Source: Anaerolineae bacterium
GTDB taxonomy: Bacteria > Chloroflexota > Anaerolineae > B4-G1 > SLSP01
DNA: 36,815 bases
Assembly: GCA_025454475.1 (NCBI GenBank)
Contig: JALOOJ010000013.1
Span: 1 to 36,815, forward strand
Reading direction: 5' to 3'
Part shown: positions 30,023 to 36,815 of the stretch, one piece after another
Layout of the letters: each line of letters begins with the position of its first letter
Position numbering within the stretch: the stretch's first letter is position 1
Translations under genes and position numbers: made by a program
The notes under the pieces: generated by a model
What the model was told of the DNA's origin: nothing
Databases searched by the model: none
The model's input: the letters and a program-made list of their open reading frames with translations, nothing else

Positions 30023-30648
30023 GTTCCGGGACTCGTCGAATCTGCAGGCTGCGGCTCAGTCTGTTGACCATCCTCAGTCCGTCGAGCGGACTCGGTCTGC
30101 CGAGCGGACTCGGTCTGCCGAGCGTAGTCCGAAGGATGAATCTCGGCATCATAGGACTCAGGCCGTGCCAGGTCTTTGGCGCTCATAAAGCCCAAGCGCC
30201 GATAGGACGCGATCTCGAAATCGTGATCCATCTTGATGGCATCGAATGGACAGAACTCCGCGCAGAACCCACACGACATACACAAGCTGACGTCAAGGAA
30301 ATAGGAGACAGGGTAGCGGCGCGGACGACCGGTCTCCGGCTCCTTGGCGCGCTCGATCCAGATGCACTGCACCGGGCAGATCTGCGCACAGATGCCGCAG
30401 GCTGTACAGCGTAGCTGTGCGGTCTTGGCGTCTATGACGAAGAACGGCAGATTCCGGTAGTTCTCGGGCAGATCGAGTCGCTCGCTGGGATACTGAATGG
30501 TGAACACACCGCGTGAGGGCGTCCCCTGCCCGTCTGAGGCGCCTCCCCGCTTCCGAGCGGCTCCCCGCTTCGGAGCGGCTCCGACGTAGGTCATCACGAA
30601 GTGGGCCAGCGTCATTGCCAAGGTCTTGATGATGCCCCAGCCGTACAT
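30016..30648 (-). CDS. nuoI: NADH-quinone oxidoreductase subunit I with repeat insertions
   Basis: NuoI carries the two [4Fe-4S] clusters N6a/N6b that pass electrons toward cluster N2 in complex I. Both ligand sets are intact: C81-x2-C84-x2-C87-x3-C91 and C123-x2-C126-x2-C129-x3-C133. TIQYPSERLDLPENYR is the family signature before them. Two parts are abnormal. Residues ~25-46 are an extra Lys/Arg/Gly-rich segment between the amphipathic helix and that signature. Residues 175-198 are four six-residue units (YARQTE, SARQTE, SARRTE, DGQQTE). Both are encoded by 18-bp-period repeats. The ATG at 30648 shares its A with the nuoCD stop. Confidence 0.95.
   Translation of the reverse strand: MYGWGIIKTLAMTLAHFVMTYVGAAPKRGAARKRGGASDGQGTPSRGVFTIQYPSERLDLPENYRNLPFFVIDAKTAQLRCTACGICAQICPVQCIWIERAKEPETGRPRRYPVSYFLDVSLCMSCGFCAEFCPFDAIKMDHDFEIASYRRLGFMSAKDLARPESYDAEIHPSDYARQTESARQTESARRTEDGQQTEPQPADSTSPGTA
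30055..30126 (-). repeat. 18-bp tandem repeat, four copies, inside the 3' end of nuoI
   Basis: Four adjacent 18-bp units (30055-30072, 30073-30090, 30091-30108, 30109-30126), the last two differing at only one position (CTCGGTCTGCCGAGCGGA / ...CGTA). The period is six codons, so copy-number change keeps the reading frame. Confidence 0.9.
30543..30582 (-). repeat. 18-bp-period repeat inside the 5' part of nuoI
   Basis: About 2.2 copies of CTCCCCGCTTCSGAGCGG (S = C or G) with period 18, encoding a Lys/Arg/Gly/Ala-rich insert. The unit is partly self-complementary (CGCTTCGGAGCG). Confidence 0.8.
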
Positions 30649-32519
30649 CAGCGATCAACCTCCCCCATCGTCAGATCGATGCTGCCCAGGATCGAGACGA
30701 CGTCCGCGATCTTGACACCGCGGGTCAAAGCACTGAGCGGCGTCAGGTTGAGCAGCGATGTCGCACGGATGTGGTAGCGATAGGGATTGGCGCCGCCGTC
30801 GGACACGAGGTAGAAGCCCAACTCACCCTTCGGCGCCTCGATGCGTGCATAGGTCTCACCGGGCGGGATGAGCATCTTCGGGGAGAGCCGGTGTGACTGA
30901 ATGGGTCCTTCAGGAATCGCATCCAGCGCCTGCTCGAGGATCCGGAGGCTTTCCCATACCTCATCAAAGCGTAGTGCCACACGGTCGAAAGCGTCGCCGT
31001 GCTCGCGGGTGACCACGTCAAATGCGAAGCGATCGTAGATGCCGTAGGGTTCGGCTCGCCTGATGTCATATCTGACACCACATGCACGCAAGACGGGCCC
31101 ACTCACACCGCTCGCGATCGCATCGTGCGCGGAGAGCATCCCCACATTCACGCTCCGCGCCCGCACGATCTCGTTATCGAGCAGGAACGACTGCATCTGC
31201 TTCACCTTCTTCGGTAACCGCCCGCGGACCAAGGCGCGGGCACGCTCGATCCACCCCTCAGGCAAGTCGCGAGCAATGCCGCCCGGGCGCATGTAGTTGA
31301 ACATCATCCGCCCGCCCGCGGCGGCCTCAAACAGATCCAGCACCAGTTCCCGCTCCTCCAGCGCATAGAGAGAACCGGTGAAATACATCCCGATCTCATT
31401 GCTGAAGAAGCCCGCCGCCAACACGTGATTGACGACCCTGGAAAGCTCGGCCATGATGACACGAATGTACTCGGCCCGCTCCGGGACCTCCCACCCCAGC
31501 AGCTTCTCCATCGCCAGGCAATAGGCCAAGTTGTTCGTCATCCCATTGATGTAGTCCAAACGATCGGTGTAGGGGATGTTCTGAAGCCACGTGTTGCGCT
31601 CGCCGATCTTCTCGTGGCAGCGATGGAGATACCCAAAAACCGGTTCCAGGTGCCGCACCGTTTCGCCATCCAACCTGACGGCCATCCGGAAAACCCCGTG
31701 TGTGCTGGGATGGTGTGGGCCCATGTTGAGGATCATCTCCTCAGTCTTGAGCGGCTTGTCCGTGTCGCGGTCAGCAGACAACATGCGTTCGTAGAGCAGG
31801 GCATCGGCCTCGCTGAAGTCCTCGTCCACGTGCAGATTGTGCTCCGCGAACTCGCGGCTGTACCGGACGTTGGCGTGATAGGGCGTCCGTTCCTCAGCGT
31901 ACAGGGGACTTCCGCCCTCAGGGAACCGGCTGCGGAATGGTTTGTGCTCCTCTTCGAAATAGGCCTCTCGCCAGTCCTTACGCAGTGGGAAGCCATCGAA
32001 CCCCTCCCACATCAGCAGGCGCCGCAGATCCGGGTGCCCGTCAAAGCGCACCCCAAACATATCCCAGACCTCGCGCTCCTGCAGGTTCGCCGCCGCGAAC
32101 TCCGGAGTCAACGAGGGCAAGATCGCCCCTTCCCGGGCGGTGTGGACGTGGAGCACGACATAGCCTCCGCCCTCGAGCCGGAACAGGTGGTAGACCACGT
32201 CGATGTGGGGCGGGAGCTGTCCTACGGCCTCGGGATAGTCCACCGCTGTCAGACTGGAGAGCATCACGTACCCCAGCTCATCCCGCAGAAACCGCATGAC
32301 ATCGAGCAGATGACGCGAGTGGACCAGCACGCCTTCATACCGCGGACGATTCTGCAGGACCGAACGCGACACCGACCGGGTCATACGATGCTCGCCGCCC
32401 TGCGGGTACCCTTCGGCATCGCCTCGCTCCGGCGGCTGAGCCGGGTGTAAGGCCCCGGGGAAGCGCGCTTGGAGCTTCTCCCAGACCTCCACCGGCATAC
32501 CGTTGATCGTGTCAGCCAT
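30648..32519 (-). CDS. nuoCD: NADH-quinone oxidoreductase, fused subunits C and D
   Basis: A 623-residue fusion of the NuoC (30/49 kDa partner) and NuoD (49 kDa) subunits of complex I. The NuoC part spans ~45-215 (LTAVDYPEAVGQLPPHIDVVYHL, LQEREVWDMFGVRFDGHPDLRRLLM, GFPLRKDW). The NuoD part runs from ~255 (MILNMGPHHPSTHGVFR, HRCHEKIGERNTWLQNIPYTDRLDY) to the C-terminus IADVVSILGSIDLTMGEVDR. The conserved His and Tyr region near the quinone site is present. The fusion is known in gammaproteobacteria and other groups. ATG 32519 has GGAGGAG upstream. It lies 2 bases after nuoB and overlaps nuoI by one base. Confidence 0.97.
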   Translation of the reverse strand: MADTINGMPVEVWEKLQARFPGALHPAQPPERGDAEGYPQGGEHRMTRSVSRSVLQNRPRYEGVLVHSRHLLDVMRFLRDELGYVMLSSLTAVDYPEAVGQLPPHIDVVYHLFRLEGGGYVVLHVHTAREGAILPSLTPEFAAANLQEREVWDMFGVRFDGHPDLRRLLMWEGFDGFPLRKDWREAYFEEEHKPFRSRFPEGGSPLYAEERTPYHANVRYSREFAEHNLHVDEDFSEADALLYERMLSADRDTDKPLKTEEMILNMGPHHPSTHGVFRMAVRLDGETVRHLEPVFGYLHRCHEKIGERNTWLQNIPYTDRLDYINGMTNNLAYCLAMEKLLGWEVPERAEYIRVIMAELSRVVNHVLAAGFFSNEIGMYFTGSLYALEERELVLDLFEAAAGGRMMFNYMRPGGIARDLPEGWIERARALVRGRLPKKVKQMQSFLLDNEIVRARSVNVGMLSAHDAIASGVSGPVLRACGVRYDIRRAEPYGIYDRFAFDVVTREHGDAFDRVALRFDEVWESLRILEQALDAIPEGPIQSHRLSPKMLIPPGETYARIEAPKGELGFYLVSDGGANPYRYHIRATSLLNLTPLSALTRGVKIADVVSILGSIDLTMGEVDR

Positions 32520-32521
32520 TG

Positions 32522-33151
32522 TTAGCGCTTCTCCTCCGGCGGCCCCACGAGCCCTTCCAGATCCCGCCAGTTCAAGAGGTCCGGGCCTAAGGCTGGCTCC
32601 GGGATACCCTTGTCCTCGCCCGTCTGGAAGGCCCGAATGTCGCGGATCGACTCATGGTCAAAACGCGCATCCAGCGTGAGGATGCCATGGATCAGCGCCT
32701 CAGGCCGCGGTGGGCACCCGGGGATGTAGACGTCCACTGGGATCAGGCGGTCAACGCCGGAGACAACGTTGTAGCCCTCTTTGAAAGGGCCACCGGAGAT
32801 GGCACACGCCCCCATCGCGATCACATACTTGGGCTCAGCTATCTGATTGTACAGACGCACCAAGAGGGGGGCCATCTTCTTGGTCACCGTACCGTTGACG
32901 ATCAAGAGGTCCGCCTGACGCGGACTGGCCCGCATGATCTCCATCCCAAAGCGCGCGGTATCATAGCGCGAAGCGGCGGTGGCGATCATCTCAAAGGCAC
33001 AGCAAGCTAGACCAAAGAGCATCGGCCAGAGCGAGCGCTTCCGGGCCCATGCATAGACCTGATCCAGTGTGGTGAGATTGACCGAGGATTGGAGTTCAGG
33101 AGGAACCTCGGGCAATCGACTGACGGAGCCCGCTTGGGACTGCCTCGCCAC
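32522..33151 (-). CDS. nuoB: NADH-quinone oxidoreductase subunit B
   Basis: NuoB holds cluster N2, the last iron-sulfur cluster before quinone in complex I. Its four ligand cysteines are visible: C50-C51 in LACCAFEM, C116 in GACAISGG and C146 in [10 protein letters not shown]. The protein is 209 residues. The GTG at 33151 is chosen because AGGAGGT lies seven bases upstream; an in-frame ATG at 33178 would give nine more residues but has no ribosome-binding site. No nuoA lies before it, and only B, CD and I are present here, so the other complex I genes must be elsewhere if the complex is complete. Confidence 0.96.
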   Translation of the reverse strand: MARQSQAGSVSRLPEVPPELQSSVNLTTLDQVYAWARKRSLWPMLFGLACCAFEMIATAASRYDTARFGMEIMRASPRQADLLIVNGTVTKKMAPLLVRLYNQIAEPKYVIAMGACAISGGPFKEGYNVVSGVDRLIPVDVYIPGCPPRPEALIHGILTLDARFDHESIRDIRAFQTGEDKGIPEPALGPDLLNWRDLEGLVGPPEEKR

Positions 33152-33186
33152 AGTACGACCTCCTCGCACATAGCTCATAAAGCCAA

Positions 33187-33208
33187 GGGGCGAGACTGCG
33201 CTCGCCCC
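33187..33208 (-). terminator. hairpin between tRNA-Leu and nuoB
   Basis: GGGGCGAG (33187-33190 onward) pairs with CTCGCCCC (33201-33208), an 8-bp GC-rich stem followed on the minus strand by TTGGCTTT. It may end tRNA transcription or only attenuate it before nuoB, since no separate nuo promoter is evident. Confidence 0.55.
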
Positions 33209-33213
33209 TCCGA

Positions 33214-33295
33214 TGGGGAAGGCGGGACTTGAACCCGCACGCCTTGCGGCACATGATCCTAAGTCATGCTCGTCTGCCTATTCCGACACTTCCCC
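33214..33295 (-). tRNA. tRNA-Leu, anticodon UAG
   Basis: An 82-base type II tRNA. Acceptor GGGGAAG pairs with CTTCCCC, followed by discriminator A. The anticodon loop is CTTAGGA with anticodon TAG (reads CUN Leu codons). A long variable arm (TGCCGCAAGGCG) and a T arm GCGGGTTCAAGTCCCGC confirm a Leu tRNA. CCA is not encoded (ATC follows). It is transcribed from its own promoter. Confidence 0.97.
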
Positions 33296-33305
33296 CGCAC
33301 GCGCG

Positions 33306-33333
33306 ATTATACCGCCGATCAGCGGCTGAGCAA
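33306..33333 (-). promoter_or_regulatory. promoter of tRNA-Leu (and possibly nuoB-nuoCD-nuoI)
   Basis: On the minus strand TTGCTC (33333-33328), 16 bp, TATAAT (33311-33306). Predicted start about 33299, four bases before the tRNA 5' end. Confidence 0.75.
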
Positions 33334-33351
33334 CACTCCTGTGACTCGCAG

Positions 33352-34584
33352 TCAGGGCTTCGCCATTGCCTTGAGCGCCTCGTAAGCCGGACGTGTCGCC
33401 GCGCCGGCCCATATGCTCTGGTCCACATCACGACCCCACCAGAACGGGTCGACGATCGCCCACCAGTACTCCTCATTGTCCGGAGTCCACTTCGGATCGG
33501 GAAGATTCCACACAAACATCGGACCGATCCAGGGCGACCAGTTTTCCCGAGCGTAGGCAAACGCCCGCACGAGATAGCTGGCCTGCTCCTCCGGAGTCAC
33601 CGCAAACCAAGCGTAGTCCGGATGGTCAAGGCTATTCGCCGTATGCCAGCCAAACTCGAGCACCGCGATCTGTTTGTCGCCGTCACCGTACTGCTCCATG
33701 ACGGCCCGCATCTCCTCAACATGCCGAAAACAGAAGAACGAATGTCCGCCATACGGATTTGCGGGATCAGCCGCCTCGGCCGGTGAGACCTCGGGAGGCG
33801 CCTTGTAACCCGGCGCGTTGAGACCCAGGAGATCGTAGTAGGAGGCAGCCCCGGCCTCGTACATCGCTACAAGGTACTCACCGTCAGGAATCGCCTCAGG
33901 CAGAGCAGACCCCGTCGGGGCCAGCCCTGCTGAGATGACCAATGCCTGCGGGTCGGCCTGCTTGATGGCCATGTAACATGTCCTGAGCACAGCCACATAG
34001 CCTGCCGGGTCTGGTGCAAGGCCTCCCCACTCGCGCGCCAAGTTGGGTTCGTTCCAGACCTGATACCCGCTGACCCTGCCGCGGTAGCGTGTTGCCAACA
34101 CGCCACAGAAGGTGTCCAGGGCATCCAGCGACACCGGCATGGCCGCAGCGTCCCCATCCGGCGCAGCGGGGATAGCCCACACGGGTGGGTGATCTATGCG
34201 CAGGATGAGATTGATGCCTCGCTCGCCCGCCTGATCGACGATGAGGTCCGCTGCGCGCCATTCATAGCGCCCAGGGCCTGCCCCCTCCACATCCAACCAG
34301 GCGATGCGCTGTTTCGCCCACGTGAAGCCCGCATCCTGCACCAAGGGCCAATCGCGGCGTATCGCGGCCCACTCATCCCACCACAGGTGGATGTTGACGC
34401 CATAGTCCGGAGAGTCGATCCGGGTCGGTACAGGCCAAGGCGTCGGGCTGGGTGTTGACGTGACAGGCACCCTGAACACGCCGGAGAATCGGCCGGAGAG
34501 CCCGTCCACAACGAGCAGGACGAAAAGGAGTGCAGCAACCCCTGCGAGGACGAATGGCCTCCGGTATCTGCAAAGAAGCGTCAT
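33352..34584 (-). CDS. membrane-anchored clan GH-A glycosidase-like protein
   Basis: A 410-residue surface protein. Residues ~10-28 form one hydrophobic anchor (FVLAGVAALLFVLLVV), followed by a short Thr/Pro linker (VTSTPSPTPWPVPT) and a (beta/alpha)8-barrel. The presumed acid/base Glu is in GYQVWNEPNLAREWG and the nucleophile Glu in IAVLEFGWH, the standard spacing of clan GH-A retaining glycosidases. The barrel resembles GH39/GH5-type cellulase folds; substrate is unknown. The start at 34584 lacks a Shine-Dalgarno. It lies 102 bases after a larger paralogue. Some proteins of this kind in Chloroflexota have no tested activity, so glycosidase is inferred from residues. Confidence 0.8.
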   Translation of the reverse strand: MTLLCRYRRPFVLAGVAALLFVLLVVDGLSGRFSGVFRVPVTSTPSPTPWPVPTRIDSPDYGVNIHLWWDEWAAIRRDWPLVQDAGFTWAKQRIAWLDVEGAGPGRYEWRAADLIVDQAGERGINLILRIDHPPVWAIPAAPDGDAAAMPVSLDALDTFCGVLATRYRGRVSGYQVWNEPNLAREWGGLAPDPAGYVAVLRTCYMAIKQADPQALVISAGLAPTGSALPEAIPDGEYLVAMYEAGAASYYDLLGLNAPGYKAPPEVSPAEAADPANPYGGHSFFCFRHVEEMRAVMEQYGDGDKQIAVLEFGWHTANSLDHPDYAWFAVTPEEQASYLVRAFAYARENWSPWIGPMFVWNLPDPKWTPDNEEYWWAIVDPFWWGRDVDQSIWAGAATRPAYEALKAMAKP

Positions 34585-34686
34585 GGGGTGGTTCTACATT
34601 GGGCGGAAACTGGGGGGCGACGCTAGCCCCACCCCCCGATTCCCGCGTCTAGTGCGCTCTGGCTCAGCAAAACGCTCAGGCCTGCG

Positions 34687-36102
34687 CTACGGCACCTTGG
34701 GCATTTCCCCGATCGCGCCATAGGCCGGGCGGGCGACGCCCTTGAGATCGAGGATACTGTACGGCGTGTTCGGGTCCAGCGCTCCTATGCCACCTTTGTA
34801 AGAGTAGTCCAGGTTCCAGAGGAAAGCCAGATGGACAATACCCCATTCGCGCATGAGCTGGAATGCTTCAACATTCCATTGCGCCTGCTCCTCGAGGGTG
34901 TTATCCGCCGCAAACTCAAAGCCGGGCGGCGTGCCATCGAAGCCCTCAGAGCTCGCCCAGCCGAACTCGGTCACACAGAGTGGCGTGTCACGCTGAGCCG
35001 CTCTGATCATCTCGTGATAGCCAAAGAGCGTGGTCTTGAACGACCACGAGTGATGCGGCGAGTCAAACGGCGCGCGGAAGGTCGCTGTGGGGTCGTTATA
35101 CCCCTCGTCCCAGGCAACATCAGGCGGGACGTTGTACCCATTGTGGTGGGCACCGACACAATCCGCGTAGTTCAGGAACCCTGCATCGACCATCTGCTGG
35201 AAATAGGCAAAGTCATCCACCACCGTGTAGCGGTTGGAATTCTGTGGGTCTGTAGCCACAACCCCGGTCGGTGAGAGCGCCCCACTGATCACGATGATAC
35301 TGGGATCGCGGCTCTTGATCGCCTGATAGGTCAGCCGCAGCATCTCCACATAGCGCTCAGCCTTCACACCTTCCTCGGTATCCCACTCACGGTCGAGGTT
35401 CTGCTCGTTCCACACCTCAATGGCGTGGACTCGGCCCTTGTACCGGTCGACAAGCTCGCCTACAAACGTGACAAAGAGCGACAGATCGTCGGGGGGAGCC
35501 GCCTCAGGATTGGCATCGATATAGGTGCGCGACCATGCCGGCGATCCCACGACACTCATCATCACCTTGAGACCGCGCTGATTCGCGTAGAGCACCATCG
35601 CGTCATACCCACTCCAGTCCATCTGTCCCGGCCCAGAGGAGAAGTGATCCCAGCGCACCTGCTGCTTCACCCAGGACAGCCCCAGATGGTCCCTGACCTG
35701 ACCCATCGTGTAGTCGGGCATCCCAATCCCGTGAGCGGCAATGCCGTAACCAAAGTCACCCCACGGCAGGGGCGGAAGATTGCTCGTGCTCGCCGCGTCA
35801 GGCGTCGGGGTCGGCAGCAAGATCTGCCCTTCCGATGTCGGCGTAACAACAGGCATCGTCGTAGGCTCGGAACTCGAACCGCCGGTAGACCCGCCAGGGG
35901 CGAAAGGATTGGTCGATGTCGGGGTCGTCGTAGGCAAGACCTCGACGGATCCGCCACGGCGCCCGGGCAGATCGATGAAGCCAAGCGCACAGGAAAGACC
36001 GATGCCCATAAGCGCGATCCACACAATGCCGGCGATAGCCAGAGAGCGCCCGGACATCCTGGAAAAGAAGTCCTGAATATGCTGCAAGAACGGATTACGC
36101 AT
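34687..36102 (-). CDS. membrane-anchored clan GH-A glycosidase-like protein (paralogue)
   Basis: A 471-residue paralogue of the following gene. Hydrophobic anchor at ~20-43 (SLAIAGIVWIALMGIGLSCALGF), then a ~65-residue Thr/Ser/Pro/Gly linker (VLPTTTPTSTNPF...), then a (beta/alpha)8-barrel with Glu in HAIEVWNEQNLDREW (acid/base) and Glu in LCVTEFGWAS (nucleophile). 'NEQN' replaces the more common 'NEPN'. The C-terminus ends with the same PAYGAIGEM/PAYEALKAM tail in both proteins, pointing to a duplication. ATG 36102 is set by GGAGGTTTG; an in-frame ATG at 36129 is less likely. Confidence 0.82.
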   Translation of the reverse strand: MRNPFLQHIQDFFSRMSGRSLAIAGIVWIALMGIGLSCALGFIDLPGRRGGSVEVLPTTTPTSTNPFAPGGSTGGSSSEPTTMPVVTPTSEGQILLPTPTPDAASTSNLPPLPWGDFGYGIAAHGIGMPDYTMGQVRDHLGLSWVKQQVRWDHFSSGPGQMDWSGYDAMVLYANQRGLKVMMSVVGSPAWSRTYIDANPEAAPPDDLSLFVTFVGELVDRYKGRVHAIEVWNEQNLDREWDTEEGVKAERYVEMLRLTYQAIKSRDPSIIVISGALSPTGVVATDPQNSNRYTVVDDFAYFQQMVDAGFLNYADCVGAHHNGYNVPPDVAWDEGYNDPTATFRAPFDSPHHSWSFKTTLFGYHEMIRAAQRDTPLCVTEFGWASSEGFDGTPPGFEFAADNTLEEQAQWNVEAFQLMREWGIVHLAFLWNLDYSYKGGIGALDPNTPYSILDLKGVARPAYGAIGEMPKVP

Positions 36103-36169
36103 CAAACCTCCATCGGCATGACAAGCCACTGGGCTCTACAAGGCGCTCGCCTGACCTGAGCGCCGCCAG

Positions 36170-36739
36170 TCATCCCCAGCCAAGGTTGCGCGAGAACCGT
36201 GGCGAATGCTTCCGTCGCACGCTGGGCCCGGCGCTACCACCCGGGCCCTCGTCCTTGGAGATTTCCGGTCCCTGCGAGTCTTGACTCACAGGGGGACCTA
36301 CAGCTCCCATCCGGTTCTCTACCTGCTGCGACAGGGCCACGGCTGCCCCCAGCTCTGTGGCCTCCGCACCTGCAGCGGCCTGAGCCAAGTCATCCACCAG
36401 ATCCACCACATCGGCGTCTGTGGCACCGTCAACGCGTCGCTCGATCAGCTCCCGGTATGCCCGGCTGCCATAGAGGCCGGAGGCATCCTCCAGCCGCCCT
36501 GAAGACTTGAGGAACTCCGCCATCTCCTGCGGATTTTCGGGGTCGACAGCAGCAGCGCCATGGCTGAGCGCGCTCCGATGGTGCGCCGTGCCGCGGACGA
36601 AACTCGCCGCGGAGATCAGCTTCACGACCTCGCGGTTGCCGCAGCGCGGGCAACACGGCAACGCATCGTCTTCGATGAGCCGCACCAACCGGCTGAACCG
36701 CCCCTGGCACACCGCACAGTAATACTCGTAGATCGGCAC
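36170..36739 (-). CDS. FmdB-type zinc-ribbon protein
   Basis: A 189-residue protein. Its N-terminal ~60 residues are the FmdB/CxxC_CxxC_SSSS zinc ribbon: VPIYEYYCAVCQGRFSRLV, then CCPRCGNREVVKLISAASFV. The family is named after a putative regulator of formylmethanofuran dehydrogenase but the role in bacteria is unknown. The remaining ~125 residues are Ala/Glu/Ser-rich and low in complexity, longer than the usual ~80-110-residue family member, with no recognised domain. The GTG at 36739 is chosen because FmdB proteins start 'MPxYEY' and GAGGG lies upstream; an ATG at 36775 is possible. Confidence 0.85.
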   Translation of the reverse strand: MPIYEYYCAVCQGRFSRLVRLIEDDALPCCPRCGNREVVKLISAASFVRGTAHHRSALSHGAAAVDPENPQEMAEFLKSSGRLEDASGLYGSRAYRELIERRVDGATDADVVDLVDDLAQAAAGAEATELGAAVALSQQVENRMGAVGPPVSQDSQGPEISKDEGPGGSAGPSVRRKHSPRFSRNLGWG

Positions 36740-36778
36740 TCGAACACCCTCAGGCCCACACAGCGGCTCTAGCACCAG

Positions 36779-36812
36779 CGTAGGCTCCCATCCAGAGGAA
36801 TGAGAGCCTACG
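36779..36812. terminator. hairpin at the window end
   Basis: CGTAGGCTC (36779-36787) pairs perfectly with GAGCCTACG (36804-36812), with a 16-base loop. It lies upstream of the FmdB gene and may terminate a gene beyond the window. Confidence 0.5.
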
Positions 36813-36815
36813 ATA

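Overview
The window is GC-rich bacterial DNA that reads like a member of the Chloroflexota (Anaerolineae-like). This is an inference from gene content: membrane-anchored proteins with long Thr/Pro-rich linkers, a fused NuoCD, a gap-pgk-tpiA operon, a membrane-anchored YvcK and frequent GTG/TTG starts. I see no phage, insertion sequence or CRISPR array. It looks like chromosomal housekeeping DNA with several unusual protein architectures. Many promoters are readable and most share a TTGACA-like/TATAAT-like pair with a 16-bp spacer.

Layout. 1-6326: the first codons of an unknown gene, an MFS transporter, a PlsC-like acyltransferase, a large primase-like/HEAT-repeat fusion, and a tail-anchored pentapeptide-repeat protein closed by two hairpins. 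6350-11541 (minus strand): an aspS-gatC-gatA-gatB unit. AspRS lacks the GAD insertion domain and carries the His/Gly signature of non-discriminating enzymes, so the unit looks dedicated to making Asn-tRNA(Asn) by mischarging and amidation. A strong promoter and a leader of about 260 nt precede aspS. The leader holds a short Asn-rich ORF followed by segments that can form mutually exclusive hairpins, two of them terminator-like. This looks like a ribosome-mediated attenuator responding to Asn-tRNA supply and is the most notable find. 11570-13985: an AlkZ-related protein, a metallo-beta-lactamase-fold hydrolase and an unknown protein. Their promoter shares its -35 bases with the divergent promoter of methylmalonyl-CoA epimerase.

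14641-17866 (minus): a corrinoid (B12) methyl-transfer module made of a UroD-type methyltransferase fused to a thioredoxin-like domain, a CobW-type GTPase and a corrinoid protein. 18153-18980: a cold-shock protein and a DUF211 protein, separated by a stretch with an orphan promoter. 19266-22952: a Thr/Pro-rich membrane protein and three successive M42 aminopeptidase paralogues. 23096-25404: a lipoprotein, ribosome-silencing factor RsfS and YvcK, the last probably translated from a leaderless mRNA. 25537-29955: gap, pgk, tpiA and a cellobiose 2-epimerase-like gene, with hairpins between the glycolytic genes.

30016-33333 (minus): nuoB, fused nuoCD and nuoI of respiratory complex I, downstream of a tRNA-Leu(UAG) gene with its own promoter. 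nuoI contains two separate 18-bp-period repeat insertions kept in frame. 33352-36739 (minus): two membrane-anchored clan GH-A glycosidase-like proteins and an FmdB-type zinc-ribbon protein.
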